Below, piece by piece: positions 1 through 10,449 of a stretch of 64,000 nucleotides of DNA. Within the stretch, counting starts at the first letter, position 1. Every line of letters starts with the position of its first letter. The stretch covers positions 147,633,365 through 147,697,364 of the forward strand of contig CP136068.1 of assembly GCA_032622095.1 (NCBI GenBank), written 5' to 3'. Source of the stretch: Siphonodentalium dalli (taxonomy: Eukaryota; Mollusca; Scaphopoda; Gadilida; Siphonodentaliidae). Position numbers and translations under genes: made by a program. Under the pieces are notes generated by a model. That model saw nothing but the letters and a program-made list of their open reading frames with translations, was not told where the DNA came from and ran no database searches.

Positions 1-3
1 GAA

Positions 4-435
4 TTGCTGCAACCAGTAAATGACATAAACGATGCAGTAAGCTTATTTACCGAGAGATTTATTAAAATAATGGAACAATCAATCCCCAAAATGACAGTGA
101 CGATAAGGACAAAGGACAAATTCTGGTTTAATTCCGACATACGGAGAGAAATACGACGTCGCGATAGACTCAGATCAATAGCACTCAAACGAAATTCAGA
201 GCACACTTGGAGAAAATACAAGGATATTAGAAATAAAGTTAACAACATGAAAAAGTATGCAAAATCGCAATTCGAAACTAAACTTGAGGAGAAAATAAAT
301 GAAACCCCCACTCCCCGCGATTTCTGGCATATTATGAATTATCTACTTAACAAAAAGAAATCTACGAATACCCCACCTCTGTATAGCCCCAAATGGCAAC
401 GTATCAATGGAAGGGAAATCATATGCAACCGATGA
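4..435 (+). pseudogene. LINE ORF2 fragment, endonuclease-RT linker
   Basis: Translation gives a basic region of about 143 residues with the pattern FWFNSDIRREIRRRDRL, typical of the segment between the apurinic endonuclease and RT domains of Jockey/CR1 LINEs. After residue ~130 the reading continues in another frame starting at 407, so a frameshift lies near 400-410. It is the upstream part of the same original protein as the next entry, not a separate gene. No catalytic residue lies in this piece. Confidence 0.75.
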
Positions 436-2425
436 TTATGAAAAAGCTAGGTGTCTCAACGCAAGATTCATTTCTAATGCCACTATACAAGACGATGCCA
501 AAAATCTCCCTTATTTCCCTCGTAGATCCAATAACATACTATCCGAAATCCCAATCACATATCAAAGTATCGTGTGCGCTATAAAATCATTAAATTTAAA
601 TAAGGCGTATGGTCACGATAGCATCAGCCCAAAAATGTTGCATAGTACTGCCGAAAATATCGCAATCCCCCTATTAATAATTTATAAAAAATCATTGGAT
701 CTTGGTAAGTTTCCAATGACCTGGAAAAAGGCAAACGTCATCCATATCTTCAAAAAAGGCGACCCAGCCGATTCCGCAAATTACCGTCCAATATCTCTCC
801 TTCCGACATTAGGCAAAATCTTCGAAAAAGTGGTCATACAACATATTACGACATACTTCACGGAAAATAATTTGTTATATAATCACCAGTCTGGCTTCCT
901 CCCTGGCCATAGTACAACATACCAGTTAATAGAACTATATCACAACCTGTGCCATAGTCTCGACAACAGCCTCTATACAAGTGCAGTATTTTTTGATATA
1001 TCAAAGGCATTCGAGAGAGTATGGCACAGGGGGCTGCTATATAAATTGGAACAATATGGAGTCTCTGGAAATCTCTTAGAATGGCTAAAAGATTATCTGT
1101 TCAATCGCAAACAAAGGGTCTTAGTGAACAACTCCTTCTCAAATTTTGAAGTTATCCCAGCGGGTGTCCCTCAAGGCTCAATTATTGGCCCTTTCCTATT
1201 TTTTGTTTACATAAACGACCTCCCTGATCACATTAATGCAACCACAAGAATGTACGCGGACGATACTTGCCTTATGACTACCTATTATGACATCGATATC
1301 CTAACCAAGAACATGAACGATGACCTTGAAAGAGTCGCAGTCTGGGCAAATAAATGGCTAGTTAAATTTAACCCAACGAAAACTAGGGCAATTTCCTTTT
1401 CCCTTACAAATAACAACGTGACCCCGAATTTAAAATTCGAACAAGAAAATGTATTATTTACAAACTCACACAAACATCTTGGACTTGAAATACAATCGAA
1501 TCTAAACTGGAACACTCATATAAATACAATAGCAAACAAAGCAACATCTCGTCTCTCACAATTAAGAAGACTGAAGTACGACCTAGACCGAAAGTCGCTT
1601 GAAAAAATATACACAGCATATATATTACCAATTATAGACTATGCCGATGTAGTGTGGGGCACAGCAACAGATTACTTATTAAAAAAGTTCGATGACATAC
1701 ACAAGGATGCTGCAAGAATAGTAACATGATTAACGCGTTCCGTAGATATAAATCGCTTGTTTGACGAAGTAGGATGGTCAAGGCTTGAAATTCGACGAGA
1801 ACTCCACGAGTTGCACACCATGTTTAAAATAATAAACAACCAAGTCCCCAATTACCTCACCCTCATGTTGCCACCCCGATCAAGACAAGTTGCCAGTAAT
1901 CGATATGATATGCGCGAACCTGACAAATTCTATTCATACCGTTCGCATACAGAACATTTCAGAAACTCTTATTTACCTAAAAGTACGTTATCCTGGAATA
2001 AACTACCAAAGCCTATTACAAATGTAAGTACTCTTCCTGAATTTAAGATGAATTTGAAATTAATTGACCCGCCCACGAAACCTCCCCAATTCTTTATTAA
2101 TGGCCCAAGAAAACTAAGCATTTTACACTGCAGAATTCGCAACTATTGTAGTGAATTAAAATCAGATATGTGCAACAATTTTATCTCTGATACCTCTAAA
2201 TGCACATGTGGATACGAAGTCGAAGATGCCTTTCATTATTTCTTTGAGTGCCCCCTGTATGCTACCGAAAGATGCGAACTCTTCAATAAGATTGCAGCCC
2301 ACCAATTTATAATATCTAACATTTCCTCCTTACTCACAGGGATATCATCAGAATCGAATCGACGCAATGAAATTCTTTTCCATTTTGTTTATTCATACAT
2401 TTCATCAACGAAACGTTTTAATTAG
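407..2425 (+). pseudogene. LINE ORF2: reverse transcriptase and Cys/His C-terminal domain
   Basis: One long frame broken only by TGA at 1727-1729. Reading continues in the same frame at 1757 and ends at 2425. The surrounding text (RIVT-stop-LTRSVD) suggests a GGA glycine codon mutated to TGA. RT motifs, numbered from codon 407: NYRPISLL near 130, catalytic Asp in FFDISKAF at 197, GVPQGS near 260, YADD Asp pair at 285-286, then the thumb (LVKFNPTKT). The tail after the stop carries CTCGYEVEDAFHYFFEC, a CCHC-like knuckle common at the end of these LINE proteins. The enzyme would prime reverse transcription at a nicked target and copy its own RNA. The catalytic residues survive, so decay looks recent. 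Confidence 0.88.
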
Positions 2426-2690
2426 GCCCCCTCCGCTAACAAATATAGGCGAGATCCTCCTTTGCGTTACAAATGTTGACTACCTCAGATGAAATTTCAA
2501 AAGCAGGATAGGACTGACAGCAATCACAACCACACCATACATCACCCTGTATATATGTTATGTTCGTCATCTACTTTGTATTTGTTAAAATGTATATGGG
2601 AGAGGGGCGGACTTAAGTTGTTAAAACTTGTGCCCCGATCCCTTGTGTAATATTATATTACAATAAAATATGTTTAAACAAAAAAACACT
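2426..2690 (+). other. LINE 3' UTR and tail
   Basis: Non-coding 3' UTR following the stop at 2425. The last ~90 bases contain GGGAGAGG, a small inverted repeat (CTTAAGTTGTTAAAACTTG), CCCTTGTGTAA, and the tail CAATAAAATATGTTTAAACA. These blocks are conserved in the short insertion at 33092-33188, which suggests that they form the RT recognition end. The purine-rich tail then meets unrelated DNA. Confidence 0.75.
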
Positions 2691-3275
2691 GCAGCGAAGG
2701 GGAGGCTTTAATTTATAACCAAATGACGATCAATGTGTTCATCAAAGGCAAAAATGACACATATATGTATGCATTCCTTCCTTGATGGAGACCGATCAGT
2801 GACCTCTATATTTTATCAGACTTATGTGGTGAAAATCTTGGCAAGTGAAGTTAGTGAATTCAATTCTACAACAGTCATGTACTTGTATGCTTCATCGAGT
2901 CTCAGAAAATGTGCACTATGGCATCCAGCGTATGCATAAACTTTTTTATATTTCATACTACATTGACCAGAATTTGGAGGTGTACCAGTTTCAAATCTCC
3001 ACACAAAGCACAACAGTACCCATGGAACAGTCTCAAGCCTTGTTTCTGAGCTTATCTGAAGGATATGAACTTTTAAGTGACATATTATTGCAGTATGTCA
3101 ATATAATCAGATTCATGTACACATACAGGCCTTAAAATCCATAACAGAATCAAAATATTCTAATGTTCCTTTATCTTTGTCAACCTGCTGTACCACCAAG
3201 TAATCTGTACAAGGAGCTTAAAGTGGCTTATACATGTACCATACATGCACATTTAAAGATAGATAATCCGAGTTC
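2691..3275. other. Intergenic, nothing recognised
   Basis: AT-rich single-copy-looking DNA. Short open frames occur on both strands, but none has a recognisable domain or splice context. Confidence 0.6.
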
Positions 3276-3402
3276 ACGCTCCTCAATTACTATTTCTTTG
3301 GCTTCGGGGGTAAAAATAATTGATTCGAGTCGAGGAACACACCCTTTAAAGTTCTGAGTTACAAAATATAAATTTTTGAAATCTGTTATTTTTCACCGCC
3401 TT
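3276..3402. repeat. Fragment related to the MITE at 43866-44115
   Basis: Shares ACTATTTCTTTGGCTTCGG, GGTAAAA, GATTCGAGTCGAGGAAC and AATTTTTGAAATCTGTTA-like text with one arm of the MITE at 43866-44115. Only one arm is seen, so it is a truncated or diverged copy. Confidence 0.6.
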
Positions 3403-3861
3403 GAATATTTCCCGGCCTAGCAAATATTCAACGAGCCGACTGACCTAATCTTGATACCAAGTTGCGATGAACAAAATGTTGATATATAACATGTTTTGGA
3501 AAATGTTACACTTGAGTTGACAGTACTTAGTTAGCATTATGTTTTGGTATTTAATCGATTAAGAAATGTTGTTCTTGGAATCTGATGGTATGGAGACCAT
3601 CAATTCAGATTGTTTACCTTTAATTGTCCATGCTGACTTTAAAGCATAACATATGTTATGTTTATTTTTTGTATCCCTGCATAAAATGGGGTGATAAATT
3701 TATATTATACTCACATCTGGTCTTTCGATATTCTGTGAGTTAATTAAATTATATGAAAGAATGTCATTGCATGCTAGCAATTCTGATAAACATCACTGTT
3801 ACAGTGACATTACCATCCAATGTTGAATAAGTCCAATAAGATGCCAAAGTTTAATAAAAAC
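3403..3861. other. Intergenic, nothing recognised
   Basis: AT-rich; no gene, RNA or clear repeat seen. Confidence 0.55.
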
Positions 3862-4122
3862 TTAACCCTTCCATGACTGGAGATTCTTGAAATGTTGCTA
3901 AACCCTGCGCCAATGCATTCTCTTATATTTGCGACTCTCCAAAATGGAGCCTCACATATATAAGAGAATACATGGCCTAACAATATTTACATTGACCTTG
4001 TAATCCAGTGCATTCTCTTATACATATGAGGCTTCCTATGTTAGACTTGCATATATACAAGAATTCACTGGTACATGATCTTTAATGCTGTACCAGCGCA
4101 GCTCCCATCATGAAAGGGTTAA
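3862..4122. mobile_element. TTAA-flanked MITE with hairpin-bearing ends
   Basis: Bounded by TTAA at 3862-3865 and 4119-4122. Inside each TTAA is a terminal inverted repeat reading CCCTTCCATGA on one side and CCCTTTCATGA on the other. TTAA with CCC-starting ends is the habit of piggyBac-type elements. Inside are two hairpins built on CCAATGCATTCTCTTATAT. The copy at 42511-42789 is the same family in the opposite orientation. No coding capacity. Confidence 0.75.
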
Positions 4123-5949
4123 ACATTGCATGGCCAAAGCATTGAAAAATATTCTGAAAATAATATTTTAATAGACTAAAATATGTTTAACCTTCTACGC
4201 GATTACTAGTAGCAATGTTTGTTGACAAATCACTGTTAACAGTTTTGTTTACATAGCAATGGTTCCAACAGGAGAAATTTCGTTATTGGAAAAATTTCAA
4301 TAATTAATATAGGAATCAGGAATTCATGTTTTTCTGAGTGGTGATGTTTTTACGAACGTTTTATGTTATATGTTTGGCATATTTACTCACTATGAGTGCC
4401 TTGGGTCCCTTTAAAATGATTTGAAACACTCAATGAAATATCTGCACACCAGTAGATTATTTTGTAGGGATTTTAGTGTGATGAGAGTCAGAATCATGAT
4501 TCTTCGTTTGAGTCTGGTAAAAAGCAGCTGATTTGATGTAGAAATGCTATAGTTTGATTCTCGCAAAATTTTAAGGCCTGTATACATTCGCTTTTATCCA
4601 TCAAAGGTGCTCCAGACACTTCATACCGCTATAATCATAGTATGTACATGTACCTTGTTTTACAAACTTTTATGTTATTTTGCATGACCGCACTTCAAAG
4701 AACTCTAAAGCCGCTCATGCACTTAATGCATCAATTTAAAATTCTGCAACTTAATGCATCAATTTAGAATTCTGCACTTTTATCCGCATTTTTATCACAA
4801 AAAGTCTGGAAATACTAGTGAGTACTAGTGCTATACTATTAAACATGTAGACTATATACTGTGAAAAGACTTGATAAAGTCTTAATAAATTTAACAGTTG
4901 TTTCCAGTATAAGATAGACAAAAGCTCTTTAAGTTCCATATTTGCAGTGTTTTACACTGAGCATTAAGAGCATCTCCTTTTATTCTCAGCAGAATATATG
5001 CAAACAACATGGTATAAATTATAATGAAAATGAATTTATGACTCCAGCCAATAATTCATTATCATTATAAATACCATATTTGCATTGTTCATAGAGCACA
5101 CAGGTGTTGCACTTATTCATGGGCCAAATTCATTCATTTGTTGCATATATTCTGTTGAGTATACAAGGAGATTGTCTCATAAATGGCCGGATTTAGTGTA
5201 CCCTTTAATGCTTGTAATACATGCATGTACTAGTACCTGTTTAGACCAAGTTTTCCCTGTCCACAACTTGTGGTATAGGTTGGGTTGATGCTGTTTTGGA
5301 CCGAGTCCCATCCCGATACTCTTCTATAATGGACTTTACGCCCAGAATTGTGGGTTGAAGTTATCTTGATTGTAGCACTACCAGTATTTCGTCAGATTAG
5401 GTCAAAGTGACGCTTTTTTATAAGAACATAGAGGGCAGCCTTTCCCAAGCGTGATGATTTCAAACCTGCATATACTTAAAGTAATTGACCATCTCTAACG
5501 TGGTGTTACCCAGGTAATGCTGTGGTATTACATTGCAGTAATTTCTAACACCATGGTAGGGTTGTCACTTGAACACAAAACAGCACCACGATGGATGCGG
5601 TATGTAATTAAAATGCAGTGATTCTCCTTATATCTTTGGAACTTAAAGGAATGGATGGCCTTCGTTATAGGTTATAATTTATAAATAACATTTACAAAAA
5701 GTTTCCCAAGAATATACTAATAGTATAGGATAATGTTCATATGAATGCGTTATTATCCACAAAACACACTTTGTGTGAGTCAATCGTTTGTTTATATACA
5801 GCAGTAAATAGTGAGCGATAAGCAAAACACTCAACACCGTTGCGATTGTTTAATTGAGCGATTCATGGTGACCCATTCAACACTTCAAAATCTTGAGAGG
5901 TTATAGAAGAGTAGCCGGACAGGACTCGATCCAAAACAGTTTCAACTGC
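4123..5949. other. Intergenic with minor repeats
   Basis: No gene recognised. Two small structures are visible: a 28-bp unit (ACTTAATGCATCAATTT...) in tandem at 4721-4748 and 4749-4776, one base apart, and an inverted repeat at about 5011-5038 and 5050-5076 (GTATAAATTATAATGA-type arms). The rest looks unstructured. Confidence 0.55.
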
Positions 5950-6168
5950 AGTAATGCTCTAAGTAATCAACTCCTTAACCACAGCAGAATTATGGGTAAC
6001 TTTTCAGGATTTAGTCGGAAATATGGCTTGTTGCCATTCATCGGAAAGCTCTCAGAGAGCTTTCCGATGAATGGCAACAAGCCATATTTCCGACTAAATC
6101 CTGAAAAGTTACCCATAATTCTACTGTGTTTAAGGAGTCGATTATACTCGGGGCATTACTGTATTCGA
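5950..6168. repeat. Long palindrome, 68-bp perfect inner arms, one-base centre
   Basis: Bases 5986-6053 are the exact reverse complement of 6055-6122, with a single A at 6054 as the only unpaired base. Outside this, 5950-5985 and 6123-6168 still match imperfectly (CTCCTTAA.CACAG, GTAATGC). A transcript or extruded single strand would form a near-loopless hairpin. Frames read through it are mirror translations and not evidence of a gene. No flanking duplication was found. Confidence 0.92.
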
Positions 6169-6295
6169 TATCTCAAGCTGTTGCATACCAAAAAGACTTG
6201 GGCTAGTACCTGAACAGTAAACCTGCAATCTGCATGATTCATGAAACAGCTATTGAAACCATGCTGTATATACTCAGAATTACACAATTTTGTTT

Positions 6296-6408
6296 ATGGG
6301 TTTGTTGATATGACACGAGTGCTAGCGCACAATGACGGAATGAACAGCACACCCTAGAGTTCTATCTTTCCTCAATGGCACAAGTGCCGTATCAACAAAT
6401 CCATTAAT
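6296..6408. mobile_element. Small MITE or foldback with ~25-bp inverted ends
   Basis: Left end TATGGGTTTGTTGATATGAC and right end, reverse complemented, AATGGATTTGTTGATACGGC match with few differences over about 25 bp around a ~65-bp core. Non-coding. Confidence 0.6.
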
Positions 6409-6837
6409 ACAAGTGTCTTTCTGTGTTTATTGCACATCACCCGTCCTAGAATATGTGCATTTAAAAATACAGGGTTACAATGTTTATTAAGGCACATACA
6501 GTGCTTGTTTTGTCATGTGTGATGATTTTTTTTCCTATCGTTTGAACTGGATACTCAAATAACAGAAATTGTTATATATTTTTTTTGCAACCGACAGATT
6601 TGAGGTAACTCTTTCTATAAATATATTGAAAATCATGTGTCGGGATGTAATTATTAGCAATCAATATATTTTTTGTTGCGTATATAGGTTTATACAATTT
6701 TAAGAGGCAGAACAAGATACAGGTACTTTGTATAGTTTCATTTCGCGAATGTACACAGTATCTTGTTTGGCCACTTGCAATTTTAGAAACCCATAACTGT
6801 AACGAGAAATTGTTGATTGTATATTTAAAGTTTAAAG
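6409..6837. other. Intergenic, nothing recognised
   Basis: AT-rich sequence with one 102-codon minus-strand open frame (6572-6880) that shows no domain and partly overlaps the next repeat. It was not called as a gene. Confidence 0.5.
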
Positions 6838-7130
6838 GGTATGCTGTGAAAATATTTCCACCGGTCAAAAACCGCCACAAACAGAAAGAATATTAAAATG
6901 CAGACAGACTTTGTCCATATACAAATAAGAAATATCGCATAAACAGTATGTTATTGTCATATGTTTGACCATTCTTATGTAAACAAAAGCATAAAAAGGT
7001 ACTTTCCTGGTGTTTGTTTATATTATGATGGTAAACATAAAGAGCGTTCATTGTTGCTGAATTTTGATATGGAACGAATAAAGAGCATTTATATCATTTG
7101 TGTGTGATTAGCCAGTAACACTGTGCTGCC
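6838..7130 (+). repeat. Dispersed repeat; inverted copy of half of the foldback at 31425-31855
   Basis: Matches the reverse complement of about 31570-31855 in many blocks: CCGCCA.AAACAGAAAGAATA, GTATGTTATTGTCA, TTATGTAAACAAAAGC, ATAAAGAGCGTT, TTTATATCAT.TGTGTGTGATTA. Non-coding, single half of the foldback element. Confidence 0.75.
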
Positions 7131-7429
7131 TTCTGTAACACAATCAGGCTCATGCTTAGGTAAAATATAGTAGGTCTTTATGATAGCATGCTGTTTACAC
7201 GATGGTCATGGTATATATGAACAAAACTGTATGCGTTTTAATGTTTTTCTGTTTACGGTGATTGAAACAAATATGAATATTTTCGACAACTAAGGCCTCC
7301 CGTGCCTTTAAGCCCCCTTATTGTCTCTATTATACATTTAACAATGATATTTACAAAGAAGTTTTTATATTCAGAATAAATGTCAATTGTATATTTAAAA
7401 ACACAATTGAAATTATATATTAATTTAAA
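7131..7429. other. Intergenic, nothing recognised
   Basis: AT-rich; no feature seen. Confidence 0.5.
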
Positions 7430-7975
7430 ATTAAATGATTTTCTTAATTAAGAATTGTTTTCTAATATATCTTTCCTAATTGGGGAAAATATTCCTAGTT
7501 AAGAAAACTTGTTTTCCTTACTTAGATTTATTTTCCTGCTTGAGAAAATCTCATTCTAGAAAAAATTGGCATCACTTAAGAAAAAATATCTTGACGATAT
7601 TTCTAACTATAGAAAATATAATTTCTTGTTCTAGATTAATTGTATAGCTTTCTTAAATTTCTAGCTATTCTCCCAAGATAATCGCAGTATCTTAAACTTA
7701 TCTCATTTCAAGAAAAATAAACTTATGTGAGAAAAACAATCTTTCCTAAATTAAGAAAAAAAAAAATCTATACTAAGATTTTTTTACTAGGATTTTCTTA
7801 CTAAGATTACTGTGTTTTCTTAAAGAAATTTTCTCAGACAAGAAATTTTCCCCACCCTTTCATTTCTTGACCTAGAAAATATTTTTTGTTCTTATTTTTC
7901 TAGCTATTCTCCCAAGATAATATCTCATTTCAAGATTTTTTTTTTCCTGAATTGAGAAAATATTTTTGGCAGTGA
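7430..7975. repeat. AT-rich microrepeat of TTTTCTT / AAGAAAA motifs
   Basis: About 550 bp made largely of alternating AGAAAAT and ATTTTCT words, so most of it can fold back locally. A block TTTCTAGCTATTCTCCCAAG...ATCTCATTTCAAGA occurs at 7660-7712 and again, shortened, at 7898-7935. It ends with TTTTTGGCAGTGA, an end resembling MITE termini. No partner end was found on the left. Confidence 0.65.
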
Positions 7976-8428
7976 TATATATACATATGTACAACAATCA
8001 CCACATATATATTCTACATAGACACCGATATTCATCAATACCTTGATTTCAAATCATGTCATCCATCACACACGAAACAGAATATACCGTAATGTCTTAC
8101 TGGACGAATATGCACCATTGTCGATGACACGGTACGAATGGATGTTCGACTTGATGAACTGTCAGCCCTCCAAAAGCATTACCCCGACAAACTCATCAAA
8201 ATCGGAATTCGGAAGCGAAGAAAATTCCTGTTGAAACAGCTGGTTGAAACGTTGAGAACTGACACTGACAGCAAACCATGAATAGATCCTCTTCGTCGTG
8301 ATTAACAACACTAGAAATCCTAACATCGTAAAAGCGGCACGAAAATTCACAAATCACAAAAATGAAAGAACTTTTCAGAACAGAAAACGTCTTTCAAAGC
8401 AAAGGGCAGCCCCACACCTCAAGAACAT
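7976..8428 (+). other. Possible retroelement coding remnant upstream of the BEL LTR
   Basis: In one plus frame about 8108-8282 reads as MDVRLDELSALQKHYPDKL followed by IKIGIRKRRKFLLKQLVETL, which looks like a charged helical protein segment, not random sequence. It ends at a TGA near 8280. It may be gag-like sequence of another BEL-type copy, but no motif proves this. The rest of the stretch is unassigned. Confidence 0.3.
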
Positions 8429-8562
8429 TGTCGTGGATATTTGTGTGTACTCGTTTGCGACGTATTTTGGTACTGTGATGTCATATGGACAGGTGTGGCT
8501 ACAGTGAAGTAAAATGGCTACCTACACATAGCATAGTCTTTATTGTCTCTATTTCCGAGACA
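8429..8562 (+). repeat. 5' LTR of miniature BEL/Pao element
   Basis: 134 bp, TGTCGTGG...GAGACA, the partner of 9223-9356. Shared inner text includes ACTCGTTTGCGACGTATTTT and AAAATGGCTACCTACACATA. Confidence 0.75.
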
Positions 8563-8690
8563 TAATTTGGTCCCTAAAACAATGGTATTTACATAATAAA
8601 AGTGAATTGTTTTAAAGAAGAGGGGACGTTTGCCATCTGGATTGTTTTGAGAAAGACCATCTTTCGGGAAGTCGTTGCTTCATTTGAAAG

Positions 8691-8798
8691 ATGGCTGGCG
8701 TGCAAGTGGAATGTGAACAGATTCGAGACACAGTGCGAAAAAGGCTGCTGGTGTTGTCCCAGCCGAAAGAGCCACAAGTGGAATCGATGGAAGAATGA
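8691..8798 (+). pseudogene. Truncated gag start of the BEL-like element
   Basis: ATG at 8691 opens a 35-codon frame beginning MAGVQVECEQIRDTVRKRLL and ending at TGA 8796-8798. Its place just after the 5' LTR and leader suggests the start of gag. It is cut where the sequence switches, at about 8770, to the 3' part of pol in another frame. Function as a protein is unlikely. Confidence 0.4.
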
Positions 8799-9089
8799 AT
8801 ATCTTCTATCTTTACGGGAGCACTACAATAAGAGTAAGAATGGACACAGTTTCGTGCGGGTCGGTGATGTCGTCCAGATTCATGACGATTGTCCTAGACT
8901 GACATGACAATTGGGATTGATAACAGAACTTCACACTGGGAAGGATGGACTTGTGCAATCTGTAACTTTGAAAACAAAATACGGAATTACCAACAGGGCT
9001 ATCGCAAAGTTATACCCACTAGAGTTTAATTGCGATGAATATATTACACGTGATCTCGAGAATTCGGTCGAGCAGACTTCATGCAAGTA
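8766..9089 (+). pseudogene. BEL/Pao polyprotein C-terminal domain (DUF5641-like)
   Basis: Reads SHKWNRWKNEYLLSLREHY, then VRVGDVVQIHDDCPRLT, an in-frame TGA at 8905-8907 where the family has Trp, then QLGLITELHTGKDGLVQSV and KYGITNRAIAKLYPLEF. The W..RW..EYL..LR, VGDVV.I.DD..PR.(W).LG.I and G..NR.I.KLYPLE pattern is that of the domain after the integrase core in BEL/Pao elements. It ends at a stop near 9089. The lone nonsense codon and the missing upstream domains make this a relic. Confidence 0.78.
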
Positions 9090-9222
9090 GCAATAGTGTT
9101 CGAACGAGTTGCGGCAGCTGCATCGAAGAAGAGAATAATGACATATTATTCCGAAGACACGGATGATGAACTATAGAAATGTTGCTAGAACTCAATATAC
9201 CCCCCCCCCACCCCCCGGAGAA

Positions 9223-9356
9223 TGTCGTGGATATTTGTGTGTACTCGTTTGCGACGTATTTTGGTACTGTGACGTCATATGGATATGTGTGGTTATGGTG
9301 AAGTAAAATGGCTACCTACACATAGCTGAGTCTTTAATTGTTCTATTTTCGTGACA
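9223..9356 (+). repeat. 3' LTR of miniature BEL/Pao element
   Basis: 134 bp, TGTCGTGG...GTGACA. It is preceded by a C-rich run and GGAGAA, the only purine stretch near the expected polypurine tract. Confidence 0.75.
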
Positions 9357-9453
9357 CCATCAGCAGCGCCACCAACCCAAAAAGCGAGATCGAGCCCGCT
9401 GCCCCAGATCGGTTCGAAGTGCAACTGGAAGCGCCACTCACACAGACTCCACA

Positions 9454-9554
9454 CCACAGGTCCCTGGCACAATATACCCCCACCACACAAAGACATATAT
9501 AAGTCTTATATATACGTCTTTGGGTGGTCGGGTCTATTGTGCCATGGACCTGTG
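9454..9554. repeat. Inverted repeat with ~50-bp arms, almost no loop
   Basis: The left arm CCACAGGTCCCTGGCACAAT... meets the right arm ...ATTGTGCCATGGACCTGTG. The centre is near 9503, in ATATATAAG/CTTATATATA. Arms differ at several positions. It lies just beyond the BEL 3' LTR and may be a MITE. Confidence 0.7.
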
Positions 9555-10449
9555 CTCCACACATGCACAGTTAGGAGGGGGACTATTCCCTCACCGTCCC
9601 GAAGACACCATGGTATACCAAGAACCGGAGATAAAGAAATTTAAGGAGGACCATGTGAACGTGTTGCATAGGAATTAATGAACCTGTTCTCCTGAAAATA
9701 AATTCACATTGGTCTTATTTCAAATACACAAATAAGCCCATATCGGAATTATTTGAATCTGAACCCATTTGCACGAGAATATGTTGAATTAATACATCAG
9801 TTATTTGATGATGCACTTTGGCTGCATGATGTCCAATGATAACAACAGCATGCATACAGTCCAATTGATATCATTATTGATATCATTATTGGTCCCACCA
9901 GTACATTGGACCTAACTATTCACATCGGTTCACATTGGACTTATTCTGAAATAACCCATATAGTGGCTCGGACCACATTGGAAACACATCATAAAGAGCG
10001 TACATCTGGTAAGTCGATTTAGGTTCATATGGAGCGTAATTCAGATTAAAATAAATCCGAATGTACATCTATTTGTGACAATACTGTAATTGGTCCTGAG
10101 CTCTTCGACAACTAAAAATTAATCTTAAGGGCTAGATTGAGTCTAAAAAAAAATTATATTTATTTTGGCCGTTAATTAGAATAACCAAATTGCGATTTAC
10201 ACAATTCAACATCAAGTGCAATCCATATCAATCCGTACATATCAACAATACACATGTATACACATAACACAACACAATTAATAAGAATTACACTTACTTC
10301 TTATACAGCCGAACCGCCAGGCCCCCAAAACCGACTCAGATCTGTTTCCAAAGATATGGGCATTATTAGAACCCAAAATGATGGTAAAATGTAGAGAGCT
10401 GTCACAGATAGGAACAGTCTACTCTGGAAAACAAATACATGAATTAGAT
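9555..10449. other. Intergenic, 3' flank of the Ngaro-like element
   Basis: No gene. Contains a short tandem (ATTGATATCATT ATTGATATCATT near 9870-9890) and, at about 10070-10110, GTGACAATACTG..ATTGGTC.TGAGCTCTT, which recurs at 33365-33400. The 3' terminus of the minus-strand Ngaro-like element should lie here, but no split direct repeat was recognised. Confidence 0.5.

Larger units (their letters stand above)
1..2690 (+). mobile_element. Non-LTR retrotransposon (LINE), Jockey/CR1-like group, 5' part outside window
   Basis: A LINE copy cut by the window start. It runs from the linker after the endonuclease (not visible), through the reverse transcriptase and a Cys/His C-terminal tail, to a 3' UTR ending in an AATAAA-like motif and ATATGTTTAAACAAAAAAAC near 2684. 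The RT motifs are those of the Jockey/CR1 superfamily (FFDISKAF, GVPQGSIIGP, YADD). It is inactive as it stands: one frameshift near 405 and one nonsense codon at 1727-1729. The same 3' end recurs as a tiny insertion at 33092-33188, so the family has been mobile here. No target-site duplication can be tested because the 5' end is missing. Confidence 0.9.
8429..9356 (+). mobile_element. Miniature BEL/Pao LTR retrotransposon, internally deleted
   Basis: Two direct repeats of 134 bp (8429-8562 and 9223-9356) start TGTCGTGG and end CA, and differ at only a minority of positions. The first is followed by TTTGGTCCC, a plausible primer-binding site. The 660-bp interior starts a short gag-like frame (ATG at 8691) and then passes directly into the C-terminal integrase-associated domain of BEL/Pao polyproteins. 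All of protease, RT, RNase H and the integrase core are gone. No 5-bp duplication is visible at the flanks (AACAT versus CCATC). Confidence 0.72.

Noticed and set aside
5893-6213. 106-codon frame
   Set aside because: It spans the palindrome and is a mirror translation; no domain.
8429-9356. Typical full BEL/Pao element
   Set aside because: Interior is only ~660 bp and lacks protease, RT, RNase H and integrase core.
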